A stretch of 40,067 nt of DNA from Gammaproteobacteria bacterium (GCA_022600515.1 JAHZKG010000007.1:1-40067); one strand, 5' to 3'; positions 24,127 through 31,471 are shown, counted from the stretch's first letter. Numbers and translations: made by a program. Notes: generated by a model from the sequence alone, not told the origin.

Positions 24127-24257
24127 TCGTAAGCCTACATTGACCTAAACACTGAATTTTATGATACCTAATAAGAGACATCAATCGAAACTTAAATTTA
24201 TCAAGAATTTCAGCGAAAAAACACCTTATTTAGGTACATTTACACCATAAAAAAACG

Positions 24258-24854
24258 TTAACTGTGTTTTTGTGCAAGCAAAAACCCAAATAAACCTGAT
24301 ATCAGCCTTCCCTGCTCATCTTTCTTATGCAACTGACCGACTGATTCTTTATATTCGATTACAGACCATCCACTGTTTTGATATACATGATAGAGTTCTT
24401 CTTTTTCGGGCATATACGTAAAGAAATCTGGCAACGCATAAAGTGCGTCTTGAACAGGAAACACTAAAAAATGATACCCATTTTTTTGGGTCGCGGCTTG
24501 AAGTTCTGCCAACAACGCGGGAATGCGTTGCGGATTTAAAAATTGTAACGTGACGGTTGATAAGACTAAATCATAATATTCCGGTTCCATGCTCAACGGT
24601 TGATTTAAATCATGCAATAGCGTATCCACCGCAGAGAGCGCTTCTTTTTTAACGATATCTTGAATCGTCTCTAATGCGGATTGATTGCTATCCACCCCCG
24701 TAACGCGATGTCCCATTTTTTCTAAATACAACAAAGTTCTACCTGAGCCACACCCTACATCAAGAATCGATAAGCCGTCCAAGTGACTTAAATACGCCGG
24801 ATAAACATACACCACATCACTATGAACAGCACTTAGCCCGTATTTTTTATTCAA
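24258..24854 (-). CDS. Class I SAM-dependent methyltransferase
   Basis: A 198-residue Rossmann-fold methyltransferase. Motif I is ILDVGCGSGRTLLYLEKMG (about residues 30-48), motif II ends VTGVDSN (acidic residue that binds the SAM ribose), and YYDLVLSTVTLQFL is the motif IV region. The layout resembles TehB-type small-molecule methyltransferases, but the substrate cannot be named. It begins with TTG at 24854, sharing TTGA with the stop codon of the TfoX-like gene, so translation is coupled to that gene. No other good start lies upstream. Confidence 0.82.
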   Translation of the reverse strand: MNKKYGLSAVHSDVVYVYPAYLSHLDGLSILDVGCGSGRTLLYLEKMGHRVTGVDSNQSALETIQDIVKKEALSAVDTLLHDLNQPLSMEPEYYDLVLSTVTLQFLNPQRIPALLAELQAATQKNGYHFLVFPVQDALYALPDFFTYMPEKEELYHVYQNSGWSVIEYKESVGQLHKKDEQGRLISGLFGFLLAQKHS

Positions 24855-25081
24855 ATAACATAGGGCTTTGCACCCCGGTATGGAGGCTCTTCTGTATAAT
24901 CAATAATAAACGCCTTACCTGCCTTCGTTGGTTTAACAAATAATTGATCATCGCAAACTAAGGCTACCACTTTTCCTTCACAGTAAACCGCGTATTCTCC
25001 AAACATTTTTCTTGCGGAAACAATGCCTGCCAGCTTAATTTGTTCGAGAATGTAATCAACTGTCGTTTGCTTAGATGACAT
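24851..25081 (-). CDS. TfoX N-terminal domain protein, short
   Basis: A 76-residue protein with the TfoX/Sxy N-terminal domain: ARKMFGEYAVYCEGKVVALV and DQLFVKPT, then PPYRGAKPYVI. In full-length Sxy the domain is linked to competence and CRP-S promoters; stand-alone versions are common and of unknown role. Related single-domain proteins usually run about 90-110 residues, past the GAKPY motif into a further helix. This one stops right there, at a TGA that overlaps the next gene. It may be slightly truncated. An AGGAT site precedes ATG 25081. Confidence 0.75.
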   Translation of the reverse strand: MSSKQTTVDYILEQIKLAGIVSARKMFGEYAVYCEGKVVALVCDDQLFVKPTKAGKAFIIDYTEEPPYRGAKPYVI

Positions 25082-25216
25082 AATACCTATCCTTTTTTTT
25101 CTTTTGATTTTACTCTCTTAAGAGAACCCTTAGGGTCGGGGCTTGCAAAGAGGTCTTTCGACCCCAAGTTACGAATTGACTAACCTTAAAATATGAATAT
25201 ATATACGTATCTAAAA
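25082..25216. other. Hairpin-rich gap before the TfoX-like gene
   Basis: The 135-bp gap between the kinase stop and the TfoX-like start (both minus strand) carries GGGTCG at about 25132-25137 pairing with CGACCC at about 25159-25164, an AAAGA/TCTTT pair inside, and a CTCTTAAGAG palindrome at about 25111-25120. These could form a terminator for the kinase gene or a leader structure. There is no T-tract that decides it. Confidence 0.3.
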
Positions 25217-25705
25217 TTATTTAATGGATGTAATAATAAATTGGGTAATTTTATCTATCGATTGTTTACTTGTATCAAACACCAAGTGTTTCGATGTCCA
25301 AGGCTCATATTCTCTATCGAGTACAGCCTGCCACGAAGGCAGTTTAAGGTTCGAAATATCGGCCTCTCTCGTTTCTATTCTTTTTTGATGCTCTGCAAGA
25401 TTTGAACACATCAGTTCAACCTCAACAAAAGGCGTTGACGCCTGTTCTGCTACATTTATCCATGCCTCTCGCGTAATATTAATGGTATTCGCCGAGGCAG
25501 CTATCACCGTCATACCTAAACGTAAATTCTCTAAGGCCAGTGCATAGCACACCATATAGCCTTCTGGGTCATTTAATTGAGCAGTTTCTCTTAACACTTG
25601 TTCGGCGGTATCAACACGCAAATAAACAGCTTTCAGCTGCTTGGCTAACTGCTTGGCTACTGTTGTTTTTCCAACACCGGGTAAACCACCTAAAATAATC
25701 AGCAT
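25217..25705 (-). CDS. P-loop ATPase/kinase, small-molecule kinase-like
   Basis: A 162-residue AAA_33-type P-loop protein. Walker A is GLPGVGKTT (7-15), preceded by the LIILGG strand. YLRVDTAEQVLR gives the Asp after the second strand typical of nucleoside, gluconate and zeta-toxin-like kinases, and TVIAASANTINITREAW corresponds to the substrate region. The C-terminal LVFDTSKQSIDKI matches the usual closing strand. Such proteins phosphorylate small molecules or, in some cases, tRNA or aminoglycosides; the substrate is unknown here. The gene stands alone upstream of the TfoX-like gene, 135 bp away. Confidence 0.8.
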   Translation of the reverse strand: MLIILGGLPGVGKTTVAKQLAKQLKAVYLRVDTAEQVLRETAQLNDPEGYMVCYALALENLRLGMTVIAASANTINITREAWINVAEQASTPFVEVELMCSNLAEHQKRIETREADISNLKLPSWQAVLDREYEPWTSKHLVFDTSKQSIDKITQFIITSIK

Positions 25706-26168
25706 ATATCATCGACCTATTAGAAGTAAATTTATTATTATTTACTTATTCTACGCGATGAAACATCTATATAGATTAAATATATTAAGAAAATAATATT
25801 GATAAGCACCATTAACGGGAAAATCTGAACTGGGAGAATATAAAGCCTAAGAATATGAAGCTTAGGAAATGGAATATAACAAATACCTGCGACGGCGTTG
25901 GAATGGAATATAAATAATGCCCCAGTGCCATATCACGGCTAAAACCATCAAAAAAGAAATACATTTGGACTTGAGCAGTATATTTTTTATTATAAGCATT
26001 TTATGTTTGTTTAATTTGAGAGCACTCTATCGTTTGACGCGCTATAGCACCATCTATTCATATTTAGACCTATCCGCTCATGAAACGTGATATTAGGACG
26101 CTGTGGATCAGCTGAGTAAATTCTCACTACAAGGGTATTTTATGAAAAACTTTCTATTTTCAGAGTAA
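25706..26168. other. Gene-poor AT-rich gap upstream of hipBA
   Basis: No gene can be called with confidence. Two short frames overlap head to head: 25917-26090 on the plus strand (57 residues, one possible membrane segment around SSIFFIISILCLFNL) and 25812-25964 on the minus strand (50 residues, Phe-rich). Neither has a convincing ribosome binding site, and AT-rich DNA yields such hydrophobic frames by chance. A possible third, degenerate Hip half-site (ATTCTCA) starts at 26120. Confidence 0.4.
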
Positions 26169-26188
26169 ATTCTCATTCCAATAAGAAT
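26169..26188. promoter_or_regulatory. Candidate HipB operator O1
   Basis: ATTCTCATTCCAATAAGAAT, an imperfect palindrome (ATTCT/AGAAT ends). It is nearly identical to the site at 26219-26238, exactly 50 bp away, which is about five helical turns on the same face. HipB-type antitoxins repress their own operon through multiple such palindromes. Confidence 0.65.
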
Positions 26189-26214
26189 TTTCTGGAAAAT
26201 CCTCTAAAATACCC

Positions 26215-26220
26215 TATAAT
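26215..26220 (+). promoter_or_regulatory. Candidate -10 element of hipBA
   Basis: TATAAT, consensus -10, ending inside the first bases of the second operator (26219-26238). A -35 with 17-bp spacing would be CTGGAA at 26192-26197, which is weak. The placement fits a repressed promoter. Confidence 0.5.
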
Positions 26221-26238
26221 TCTCATTATAATAAGAAT
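26219..26238. promoter_or_regulatory. Candidate HipB operator O2 overlapping the promoter
   Basis: ATTCTCATTATAATAAGAAT, a 20-bp palindrome with two mismatched positions, differing from O1 only at the two central bases. It covers the start-site region, 16 bp before the hipB ATG at 26254. Confidence 0.65.
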
Positions 26239-26253
26239 CACAGGGTTCGGTTT

Positions 26254-26475
26254 ATGCATAAAAATATTGTTAATAGTGCAGAAGACTTATCAGAAGTACT
26301 TAAAGCACGACGACACGAGCTGAAAATAACCCAAAAGTCATTAGCTGATTTTTGCAATCTCTCTCATAACGGCATTAGTCGCATAGAATTAGGCCAATCC
26401 GACGCTCAACTATCAACACTTTTAAAACTGTCTAAAATTCTAGGATTTAAAATTATACTTGAGATGGAGCCATGA
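26254..26475 (+). CDS. hipB: HipB-like antitoxin, XRE family
   Basis: A 73-residue helix-turn-helix protein: LSEVLKARRHELKITQKSLA then DFCNLSHNGISRIELGQSD is a standard Cro/C1 helix-turn-helix (about residues 10-50), followed by LSTLLKLSKILGFKIILEM, the dimer helix and strand typical of HipB. It neutralises HipA and represses the operon. It overlaps hipA by 4 bp (ATGA), so toxin translation depends on it. Two 20-bp palindromes upstream are its likely operators. Confidence 0.88.
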   Translation: MHKNIVNSAEDLSEVLKARRHELKITQKSLADFCNLSHNGISRIELGQSDAQLSTLLKLSKILGFKIILEMEP

Positions 26476-27728
26476 AGTTCCTTTATGTTTTTTATGAAAA
26501 TCAGAGAGTAGGTGTTTTTTCACGTGATGATAACTTGCTCTCTTCATTTTCTTATGATGAACAGTGGCAAAATAGCACAGCTAGCTTCCCTTTAAGTTTA
26601 GCTATGCCTCTCGCTGAAAAAACGTTTGGCAATAAAATAACGTTGTCATTTTTTGAAAACCTGCTTCCTGAGGGTGATGTTCGGGATGTCTTGGAACGTG
26701 ACTATAAAATTCACGGCTCTTACGAATTTTTAGAACACTTTGGTCAAGACTGTGCTGGCGCTGTGATTATTACAGCTGATGAAAAATTTTCATTTAAGCC
26801 CAGTCGTTTTGATATGAAACAAATAGATATGACAAAAATATATGAGGCAATCAACAAAAAAAAATCTATTGTTGAGGTCGTTTCTCAGATGCAGCCTGGG
26901 TATCTTTCTCTGGCTGGAGCACAAGACAAATTTGCAGCTATTTTAAAAGAAGGAAAGATATATTTACCCACTCATGGAGCAGCAACGACACATATCATCA
27001 AAACACCTATACTCCGCCATGGCATTAAAGAATCTGTATATAACGAATTTTATTGTATGGAGTTAGCTCGCGCTATTGGCCTGCATGTAGCGCCTTGTGA
27101 AATTTTAGAGGGAGATTACCCTCTTTTTATAACAGAACGGTACGATCGTATAAGAGACAAGCAAAAGGTGACGCGTAGATTGCATCAACAGGATTTTTGT
27201 CAAGCCCAAGGGCTGATCAGCGAAGAGAAATATGAGCTTAATGGCGGACCAAGCATCAAAAATAATTATGAGTTATTACTTAATAATATTACAGCAACCA
27301 AACGAATTCATACATTACAAGACTTTCTTTCTTGGATAAGTTTTAATTTGATCATTGGAAATAATGACAGCCACTCGAAGAACCTTTCAATGTTATTGAT
27401 TAACAATAGGAACGAACTTGCACCATTTTATGATCTTCTATGTACAGCTATTTATGAAAGTTTACACAAAGATTTTTCTTTTAGAATTGGAGACCGTTAT
27501 ACTTTTTCTAAAATAGGCTTAAATCAGTTTACTCTTCTTGAGGAAGAATTAGGTATAAAAAAAGGGACGTTTACTCAGCGAATAAAAGATATCCGCGATC
27601 TAATATTAACGAATAAAGATCGCGTTCTTGAGCAAGTAATAGATAAACATCCAAAAGCAAAAATCCCTAAACGTATTAGTGCCTTAATTGGGAAACGAGC
27701 AAAGGGGCTGCATCTTCAAGGCGTATAA
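26472..27728 (+). CDS. hipA: HipA-like serine/threonine kinase toxin
   Basis: A 418-residue kinase of the HipA family, near full length. In E. coli HipA phosphorylates glutamyl-tRNA synthetase and induces persistence. Seen: the N-terminal HipA subdomain with SFFENLLPEGDVR, the P-loop SLAGAQDKFA (Ser146 corresponds to the autophosphorylated Ser150), HIIKTP with the ATP-binding Lys, ITERYDR, LHQQDFCQAQG, the catalytic loop IGNNDSHSKN (296-304) and the metal-binding FYDLL with Asp321. All key residues are present, so it should be active. The partner antitoxin overlaps by 4 bp. Confidence 0.92.
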   Translation: MKFLYVFYENQRVGVFSRDDNLLSSFSYDEQWQNSTASFPLSLAMPLAEKTFGNKITLSFFENLLPEGDVRDVLERDYKIHGSYEFLEHFGQDCAGAVIITADEKFSFKPSRFDMKQIDMTKIYEAINKKKSIVEVVSQMQPGYLSLAGAQDKFAAILKEGKIYLPTHGAATTHIIKTPILRHGIKESVYNEFYCMELARAIGLHVAPCEILEGDYPLFITERYDRIRDKQKVTRRLHQQDFCQAQGLISEEKYELNGGPSIKNNYELLLNNITATKRIHTLQDFLSWISFNLIIGNNDSHSKNLSMLLINNRNELAPFYDLLCTAIYESLHKDFSFRIGDRYTFSKIGLNQFTLLEEELGIKKGTFTQRIKDIRDLILTNKDRVLEQVIDKHPKAKIPKRISALIGKRAKGLHLQGV

Positions 27729-27767
27729 ATAAAATATGACATCCTGCTTGATTACAACACAGTTTAA

Positions 27768-27796
27768 TTTACAATAAATAGACCATCATGTATAAT
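27768..27796 (+). promoter_or_regulatory. Strong candidate sigma70 promoter of the 315-residue orphan
   Basis: TTTACA (27768-27773), 17-bp spacer, consensus TATAAT (27791-27796), 41 bp before the ATG. The gene therefore looks separately transcribed from hipBA. Confidence 0.6.
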
Positions 27797-27837
27797 ATGT
27801 GCACCCTCCTGTGTGACTTAAATCTGGACCAAGTATT

Positions 27838-28785
27838 ATGCCGCAGAATAAAAATTCATATTTCAGGATACAAAGAGAGCTCATACAGATTAAACAAGCG
27901 TTTAACTCAAAGGCTCACTTGCAATATCGCGCTAAGCCATTAGATTTACTTCGACCTAATATTACTGCTACAGCATCAGGTATTGAGGGCGATACCTCTG
28001 CTAGCGTAAATGTATCCTACCCATACTCACCTTCTGAAATGCTACTCATTGCAATATGGAATCAATCTGAAATTCTTCGGCGGCATGAGGAAGGAGCATC
28101 ATTTTCCACTGAAGAAACGAGTGAATTTTATGCGAATTTTAATGCATTTAAAGCACACCCTGATGCCCCAGAATATAAAGGCGTTTTTGCTATCAGTGAC
28201 TATTATACATATCTAATTGCTGTATGTTGGCGTAGATGGTTCAATTCTTTGTCATCAAAAGTATTAGACGATCTAAATCTAGTGGATTTCCATCAGAAGT
28301 TACAAAAAGATATATCGCAATATAGACTCAATCAAAAAAAACATGCACTCGTGCTTAAAGATGACGTGACACAAGATGAATTAGTCGCGGAGTTAGAAGA
28401 GCGCTTCAAAGAAATTTATAAATCTCATAAAATTAATATGGATAAAATATCTGATGCTCAATTAGCTCGATACATTACGTTACGTTATTTAGGTTATTTG
28501 GTAGCGTTAAGTATGTTTGTTGTAGCACTTATTCTAACTTTGCCAAGTTTTGCTATTATTCCTCTTTTAATTTTTTCACCCGTGGTAGGATTGATAGCTC
28601 ATATATCCACGCACGTACCTAATTCTATTTCAGAGCATCTAGTTGAAGAAAATGATTTGAAATATAACGAATCAAAAACAGCAATAGCCAATGAGTTTCC
28701 AGATTGGAAACCTAAAACAACAGCTGAACTTATTGAGACATGCGAAAAACCAGAGGAAAGGACTCTTATGCCCTATCTGCAATAA
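27838..28785 (+). CDS. Orphan membrane protein with a C-terminal hydrophobic hairpin
   Basis: A 315-residue protein I do not recognise. Residues 1-200 are soluble, mostly helical, with a charged probable coiled coil around 145-200. Residues 217-257 form two adjacent hydrophobic segments (YLVALSMFVVALILTL and AIIPLLIFSPVVGLIAHI) split by a Pro/Ser turn, and a hydrophilic tail of about 58 residues follows. There is no N-terminal signal. Such an arrangement, with a membrane hairpin late in the protein, is frequent in type IV effectors that insert in host membranes, but it is also seen in ordinary bacterial proteins. The ribosome binding site is weak. It is followed by a convergent acetyltransferase gene. 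Confidence 0.7.
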   Translation: MPQNKNSYFRIQRELIQIKQAFNSKAHLQYRAKPLDLLRPNITATASGIEGDTSASVNVSYPYSPSEMLLIAIWNQSEILRRHEEGASFSTEETSEFYANFNAFKAHPDAPEYKGVFAISDYYTYLIAVCWRRWFNSLSSKVLDDLNLVDFHQKLQKDISQYRLNQKKHALVLKDDVTQDELVAELEERFKEIYKSHKINMDKISDAQLARYITLRYLGYLVALSMFVVALILTLPSFAIIPLLIFSPVVGLIAHISTHVPNSISEHLVEENDLKYNESKTAIANEFPDWKPKTTAELIETCEKPEERTLMPYLQ

Positions 28786-28793
28786 TCTAGGTT

Positions 28794-29267
28794 TTACTTA
28801 ACTATTTCAAAAAATACATAATTAGAAAATTCAGGATGTATTACTTGTTTATGATTCTCAAGCATTTTACTCCAAAATTTAATCGCTGGTGTATTGTCTT
28901 TTAATACTGAAATTTCCCATAGCCCTTGATGCTTTTGAAACAACTGCTTTAAAACCAAGCTTCCTATACCTTGGCGTTTATAGGGCGCCATAATAAAAAA
29001 CTCCGCAAGTTTCCAATCCGCTGTAGGATTAACGCTTATATCATGCACAAGCGCAAACCCAATAGGAACAGCGTTTTTATATATCAAATAAGGAAAGCGA
29101 TTTTTTTCATTCCAATAATTATCAAAATAAGCCCTTTGCTCATAAACACCCTCATGATAATAAATATTGGCTAATTTAGAGTGCGAATCTAAATCATAAT
29201 AATACAGCTGACAAAGATTCTTAATGATTTGTTGATTTTCTTTCGAGCATAGAATTAACTCAAGCAC
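28794..29267 (-). CDS. GNAT family N-acetyltransferase
   Basis: A 157-residue acetyltransferase. Motif A is AEFFIMAPYKRQGIGSLVLK (R/Q-x-x-G-x-G/A acetyl-CoA loop in KRQGIGS), followed by LWEISVLKDNTPAIKFWSKM, the usual motif B. The substrate is unknown. It starts with GTG at 29267, with GGAG 8 bases upstream inside the end of the preceding acetyltransferase gene, only 3 bp away, so the two are coupled. Confidence 0.85.
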   Translation of the reverse strand: MLELILCSKENQQIIKNLCQLYYYDLDSHSKLANIYYHEGVYEQRAYFDNYWNEKNRFPYLIYKNAVPIGFALVHDISVNPTADWKLAEFFIMAPYKRQGIGSLVLKQLFQKHQGLWEISVLKDNTPAIKFWSKMLENHKQVIHPEFSNYVFFEIVK

Positions 29268-29270
29268 GTA

Positions 29271-29846
29271 TTAAACTCCGTTTATATTGTTTACTTTAGC
29301 AAGATATGCTGCTTGGCTTAATCGATAAAGTACATGCTGCCTCAAGGGACTATCATCAGGTAATTTAGGATGATTAAAATCATCTATTGGATTATGCTGC
29401 AAACCAATTTTTTCCATAACGCGTCGAGACGCTTGGTTATGCGTTACCGTAAACGAAACAACTTCATCTAGATTTAAATGCGTAAAGGCATAATCTAATA
29501 CAGCTCTCGCCCCTTCAGTGGCATACCCTTTATTCCAATGCCTTGACGCAATACGCCAACCAATCTCTACAGCCGGTGTAAAATGCGCTTCAAACGAAGA
29601 GGTTATTAATCCTAAAAAACCTATCATTTCTCCTGTTGCTTTTAGCTCAACAGCATACAAACAAAATCCCTTCGCATCATAATGCCGAGTGCTTCTTTCA
29701 ATGATTGCGTTTGTTGTGGTTTTAGTTCCTATGGCAGGTAAAAATTGACACACCTGCTTATCTTGATCAATCAGTGCCATCGGCTCACGATCTGTTTTAT
29801 CCCATGTACGTAAGATTAAACGTTCGGTTTCTAAAATCACTACCAT
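29271..29846 (-). CDS. GNAT family N-acetyltransferase, RimJ/RimL type
   Basis: A 191-residue acetyltransferase of the RimJ/RimL group: LETERLILRTW at the start, EIGWRIASRHWNKGYATEGA (acetyl-CoA loop WNKGYATEGA), and VTHNQASRRVMEKIGL, the group's motif B. These enzymes acetylate ribosomal protein N-termini or small molecules; the substrate is unknown. I place the start at ATG 29846, with GGGGTG 8 bases upstream. The frame is open to 29936, but the added residues would be a hydrophobic leader overlapping the DnaA-box region. Confidence 0.87.
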   Translation of the reverse strand: MVVILETERLILRTWDKTDREPMALIDQDKQVCQFLPAIGTKTTTNAIIERSTRHYDAKGFCLYAVELKATGEMIGFLGLITSSFEAHFTPAVEIGWRIASRHWNKGYATEGARAVLDYAFTHLNLDEVVSFTVTHNQASRRVMEKIGLQHNPIDDFNHPKLPDDSPLRQHVLYRLSQAAYLAKVNNINGV

Positions 29847-29869
29847 AACTAAGACACCCCAATAAACAT

Positions 29870-30000
29870 TTTTCCACAGGAAAAAGCTAATGATAATGGG
29901 CTTTAATAAAAAACAACAGGAAACTAACAAGAACAAGCGCTATCAACTCAGGTCTTTTCCTCTAGTTATCCACAAATTCTGGGGATAAACCTGTGTGGAA
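29870..30000. promoter_or_regulatory. Cluster of DnaA-box-like 9-mers
   Basis: TTATCCACA at 29966-29974 is a perfect consensus DnaA box. TGGGGATAA at 29980-29988 is the reverse orientation with one mismatch, TTTTCCACA at 29870-29878 has one mismatch, and TGTGGAA at 29994-30000 is a weaker match. A strongly AT-rich stretch (30021-30090) follows. Usual origin neighbours (dnaA, gidA, rpmH) are not here, so this may be a DnaA titration or regulatory site rather than oriC. Confidence 0.45.
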
Positions 30001-30040
30001 GCTGGGGTATCGTGTTAATGCTTCTTTTTTTCTCTTTATT

Positions 30041-30069
30041 TTGAGAAAAAACATGCTTTATTATATGCT
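30041..30069 (+). promoter_or_regulatory. Candidate promoter of the exported orphan protein
   Basis: TTGAGA (30041-30046), 17-bp spacer, TATGCT (30064-30069). An inverted repeat, TTTTTTCTC at 30026-30034 with its complement at 30043-30051, overlaps the -35 element. Confidence 0.35.
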
Positions 30070-30108
30070 ATGATTCAATAATCAATCTGACAACATGGCA
30101 TATAAACC

Positions 30109-30588
30109 ATGAGCTTATTTCGACCTATTTTATATAGCATCAGCATCTTATTATTTACACCCAGCCTGTTATTTGCTTTCCCAAAAGGCTGTGAATCCAG
30201 TGGGTTTGGTTTTGATGATCCTTATGTGATATTCAATGACACCGGAAATCAAACGTTTTATCTTATTCAAAATCATTCTGATCTAAAAATTGAGCTGCAA
30301 CGCGTAGAAACAGAAGACACGTTCATGAGCCCTAAATTACAAAGCAAATTGAATCCTGACCGATGGTCTGCATTTGCATCAGATACAAGCAATGTCCATT
30401 TTCAGTGCTTATCACATGCAAACAAAACCCCTACGCGTATTAGCTGCCATGAAGTCTTAACTATTTGCCAATACCCACGGGTTAAATTTGCTTTGAGTAA
30501 TATGGGAAGTTACTGGGTTTCAACCAATAAACCGCAAGGAAAAGTGATTCGAGATTCAATCAAAAAAGGTATTTTGTTGCGTTGGTAA
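30109..30588 (+). CDS. Conserved-looking exported protein with signal peptide
   Basis: A 159-residue protein with a clear signal peptide: MSLFRPIL then a hydrophobic core to about residue 22 and a likely signal peptidase I site after LLFA, before FPKGC. The mature part has four Cys (KGCESSG, FQCLSH, ISCHEV, TICQYPR), which can form two disulfides in the periplasm, and the stretch CQYPRVKFALSNMGSYWVS with C-terminal KGILLRW. I recall similar exported proteins in Legionella, of unknown function. It is a single gene, 71 bp before the thioredoxin-like gene. Confidence 0.75.
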   Translation: MSLFRPILYSISILLFTPSLLFAFPKGCESSGFGFDDPYVIFNDTGNQTFYLIQNHSDLKIELQRVETEDTFMSPKLQSKLNPDRWSAFASDTSNVHFQCLSHANKTPTRISCHEVLTICQYPRVKFALSNMGSYWVSTNKPQGKVIRDSIKKGILLRW

Positions 30589-30659
30589 ATTGGGGTAGAT
30601 TATTTAATCTATATACACATATAAAAAATTTAATAGCTTAAAACTCAAAAGGATAAATT

Positions 30660-31232
30660 ATGGCAAAAACACCATCATCTATGCTCCCTATCGGAACACA
30701 AGCACCAGGATTTTCACTGACAGATGTTGTAACGGACTTACCCGTTAATTTACAGCAGTCAAATCAAGATGATCTCGCAACCGTTATTTTGTTTATTTGT
30801 AATCACTGCCCTTATGTAAAACATATTAACCCGGCGATTACAGCACTTGCGCATGATTATATACCTCAAAACATACGATTTATTGCCATCAACTCAAATG
30901 ATACAAATAATTACCCTGACGACTCGCCTGAAAACATGAAAATTACAGCCCAAGAACAAGGCTATCCATTTCCTTATTTATTTGATCTAACACAAGAAGT
31001 TGCTAAAGCCTATCAAGCAGCCTGTACCCCAGACTTTTTTGTATTTGATAAAAATTTACAACTTGCGTATCGCGGGCAATTAGATGACTCAAGACCTGGT
31101 AACGGCCTAACACCAGATGGTGCATCCATTCGTGAAGCGCTCGATTGTTTAATTCAAGGAAAATCCTTGTCAGAACATCAAAAACCAAGCATTGGCTGTA
31201 ATATTAAATGGAAAGAAACTCAAGCTGTGTAG
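30660..31232 (+). CDS. Thioredoxin/peroxiredoxin-like protein (AhpC-TSA fold)
   Basis: A 190-residue soluble protein of the PRX-like1 group. Seen: GTQAPGFSLTDV at the N-terminus, VILFICNHCPYVKHI with the Cys47-x-x-Cys50 redox pair, IRFIAINSNDTNNYPDDSPE, FPYLFDLTQEVAKAYQA, CTPDFFVFD and GQLDDSRPGNG. Unlike true peroxiredoxins it has a C-x-x-C and the DDSRPGN motif. It probably reduces disulfides or peroxides; the partner is unknown. No signal peptide. AAGGAT lies before ATG 30660. Confidence 0.85.
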   Translation: MAKTPSSMLPIGTQAPGFSLTDVVTDLPVNLQQSNQDDLATVILFICNHCPYVKHINPAITALAHDYIPQNIRFIAINSNDTNNYPDDSPENMKITAQEQGYPFPYLFDLTQEVAKAYQAACTPDFFVFDKNLQLAYRGQLDDSRPGNGLTPDGASIREALDCLIQGKSLSEHQKPSIGCNIKWKETQAV

Positions 31233-31251
31233 CCGAAAGTAATTAATTACA

Positions 31252-31260
31252 TGCTATAAT
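31252..31260 (+). promoter_or_regulatory. Extended -10 promoter of 6S RNA
   Basis: TGCTATAAT: a consensus TATAAT at 31255-31260 with the TGn extension, and no clear -35 at the right distance. Transcription would begin at about 31267, just where the 6S closing stem starts. Confidence 0.55.
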
Positions 31261-31267
31261 TAACTTA

Positions 31268-31420
31268 CCCCAGCAGCCAACGATTTTTGAACCTATAAGC
31301 TTGCTAAGGGATGTATTTTTTGACTGTGTTGCGCTAAACCGTTTAAGTACGGGAAGCCTGAACTATCAAAATACACACCCCACCTGAATTTCAGGGTTCA
31401 AAATCCTTGGTTGTTGGGCT
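31268..31420 (+). ncRNA. ssrS: 6S RNA
   Basis: A transcript of about 153 nt that mimics an open promoter and binds sigma70 RNA polymerase. The 5' end (CCCAGCAGCCAACGATTTTT, then GAACC) pairs with the 3' end (GGTTCAAAATCC, then TTGGTTGTTGGG) as a long closing stem. Inside, GGGATGTATTTT (31308-31319) pairs with AAAATACACACCCC (about 31368-31381), flanking the central bubble with GAAGCCTGAA. The GAAGCCTxAA...ACACxCCACCTGAA...GGGTTCA series matches 6S RNA of gammaproteobacteria. Length is close to what I recall for Legionella 6S. Ends are approximate. It sits downstream of a thioredoxin-like gene and convergent with rplI; the usual partner gene ygfA is not here. Confidence 0.8.
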
Positions 31421-31427
31421 CCAAATA

Positions 31428-31456
31428 AAAATGCCCCGAACCAGTCGAGGCATTTT
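31428..31456. terminator. Bidirectional intrinsic terminator between 6S RNA and rplI
   Basis: AAAATGCC (31428-31435) pairs with GGCATTTT (31449-31456), extended by a C-G/G-C pair after one mismatch, with a short loop. On the minus strand the stem is followed by TTTTTATTT, a good T-tract for the rplI operon; on the plus strand it ends TTTTAAA. Confidence 0.75.
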
Positions 31457-31471
31457 AAACCAACAAATCAC

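Noticed and set aside
29847..29936. 30-residue hydrophobic leader on the RimL-like acetyltransferase
   Set aside because: It looks like a membrane segment, but these enzymes are soluble and start at LETERL; a good ribosome binding site precedes ATG 29846.
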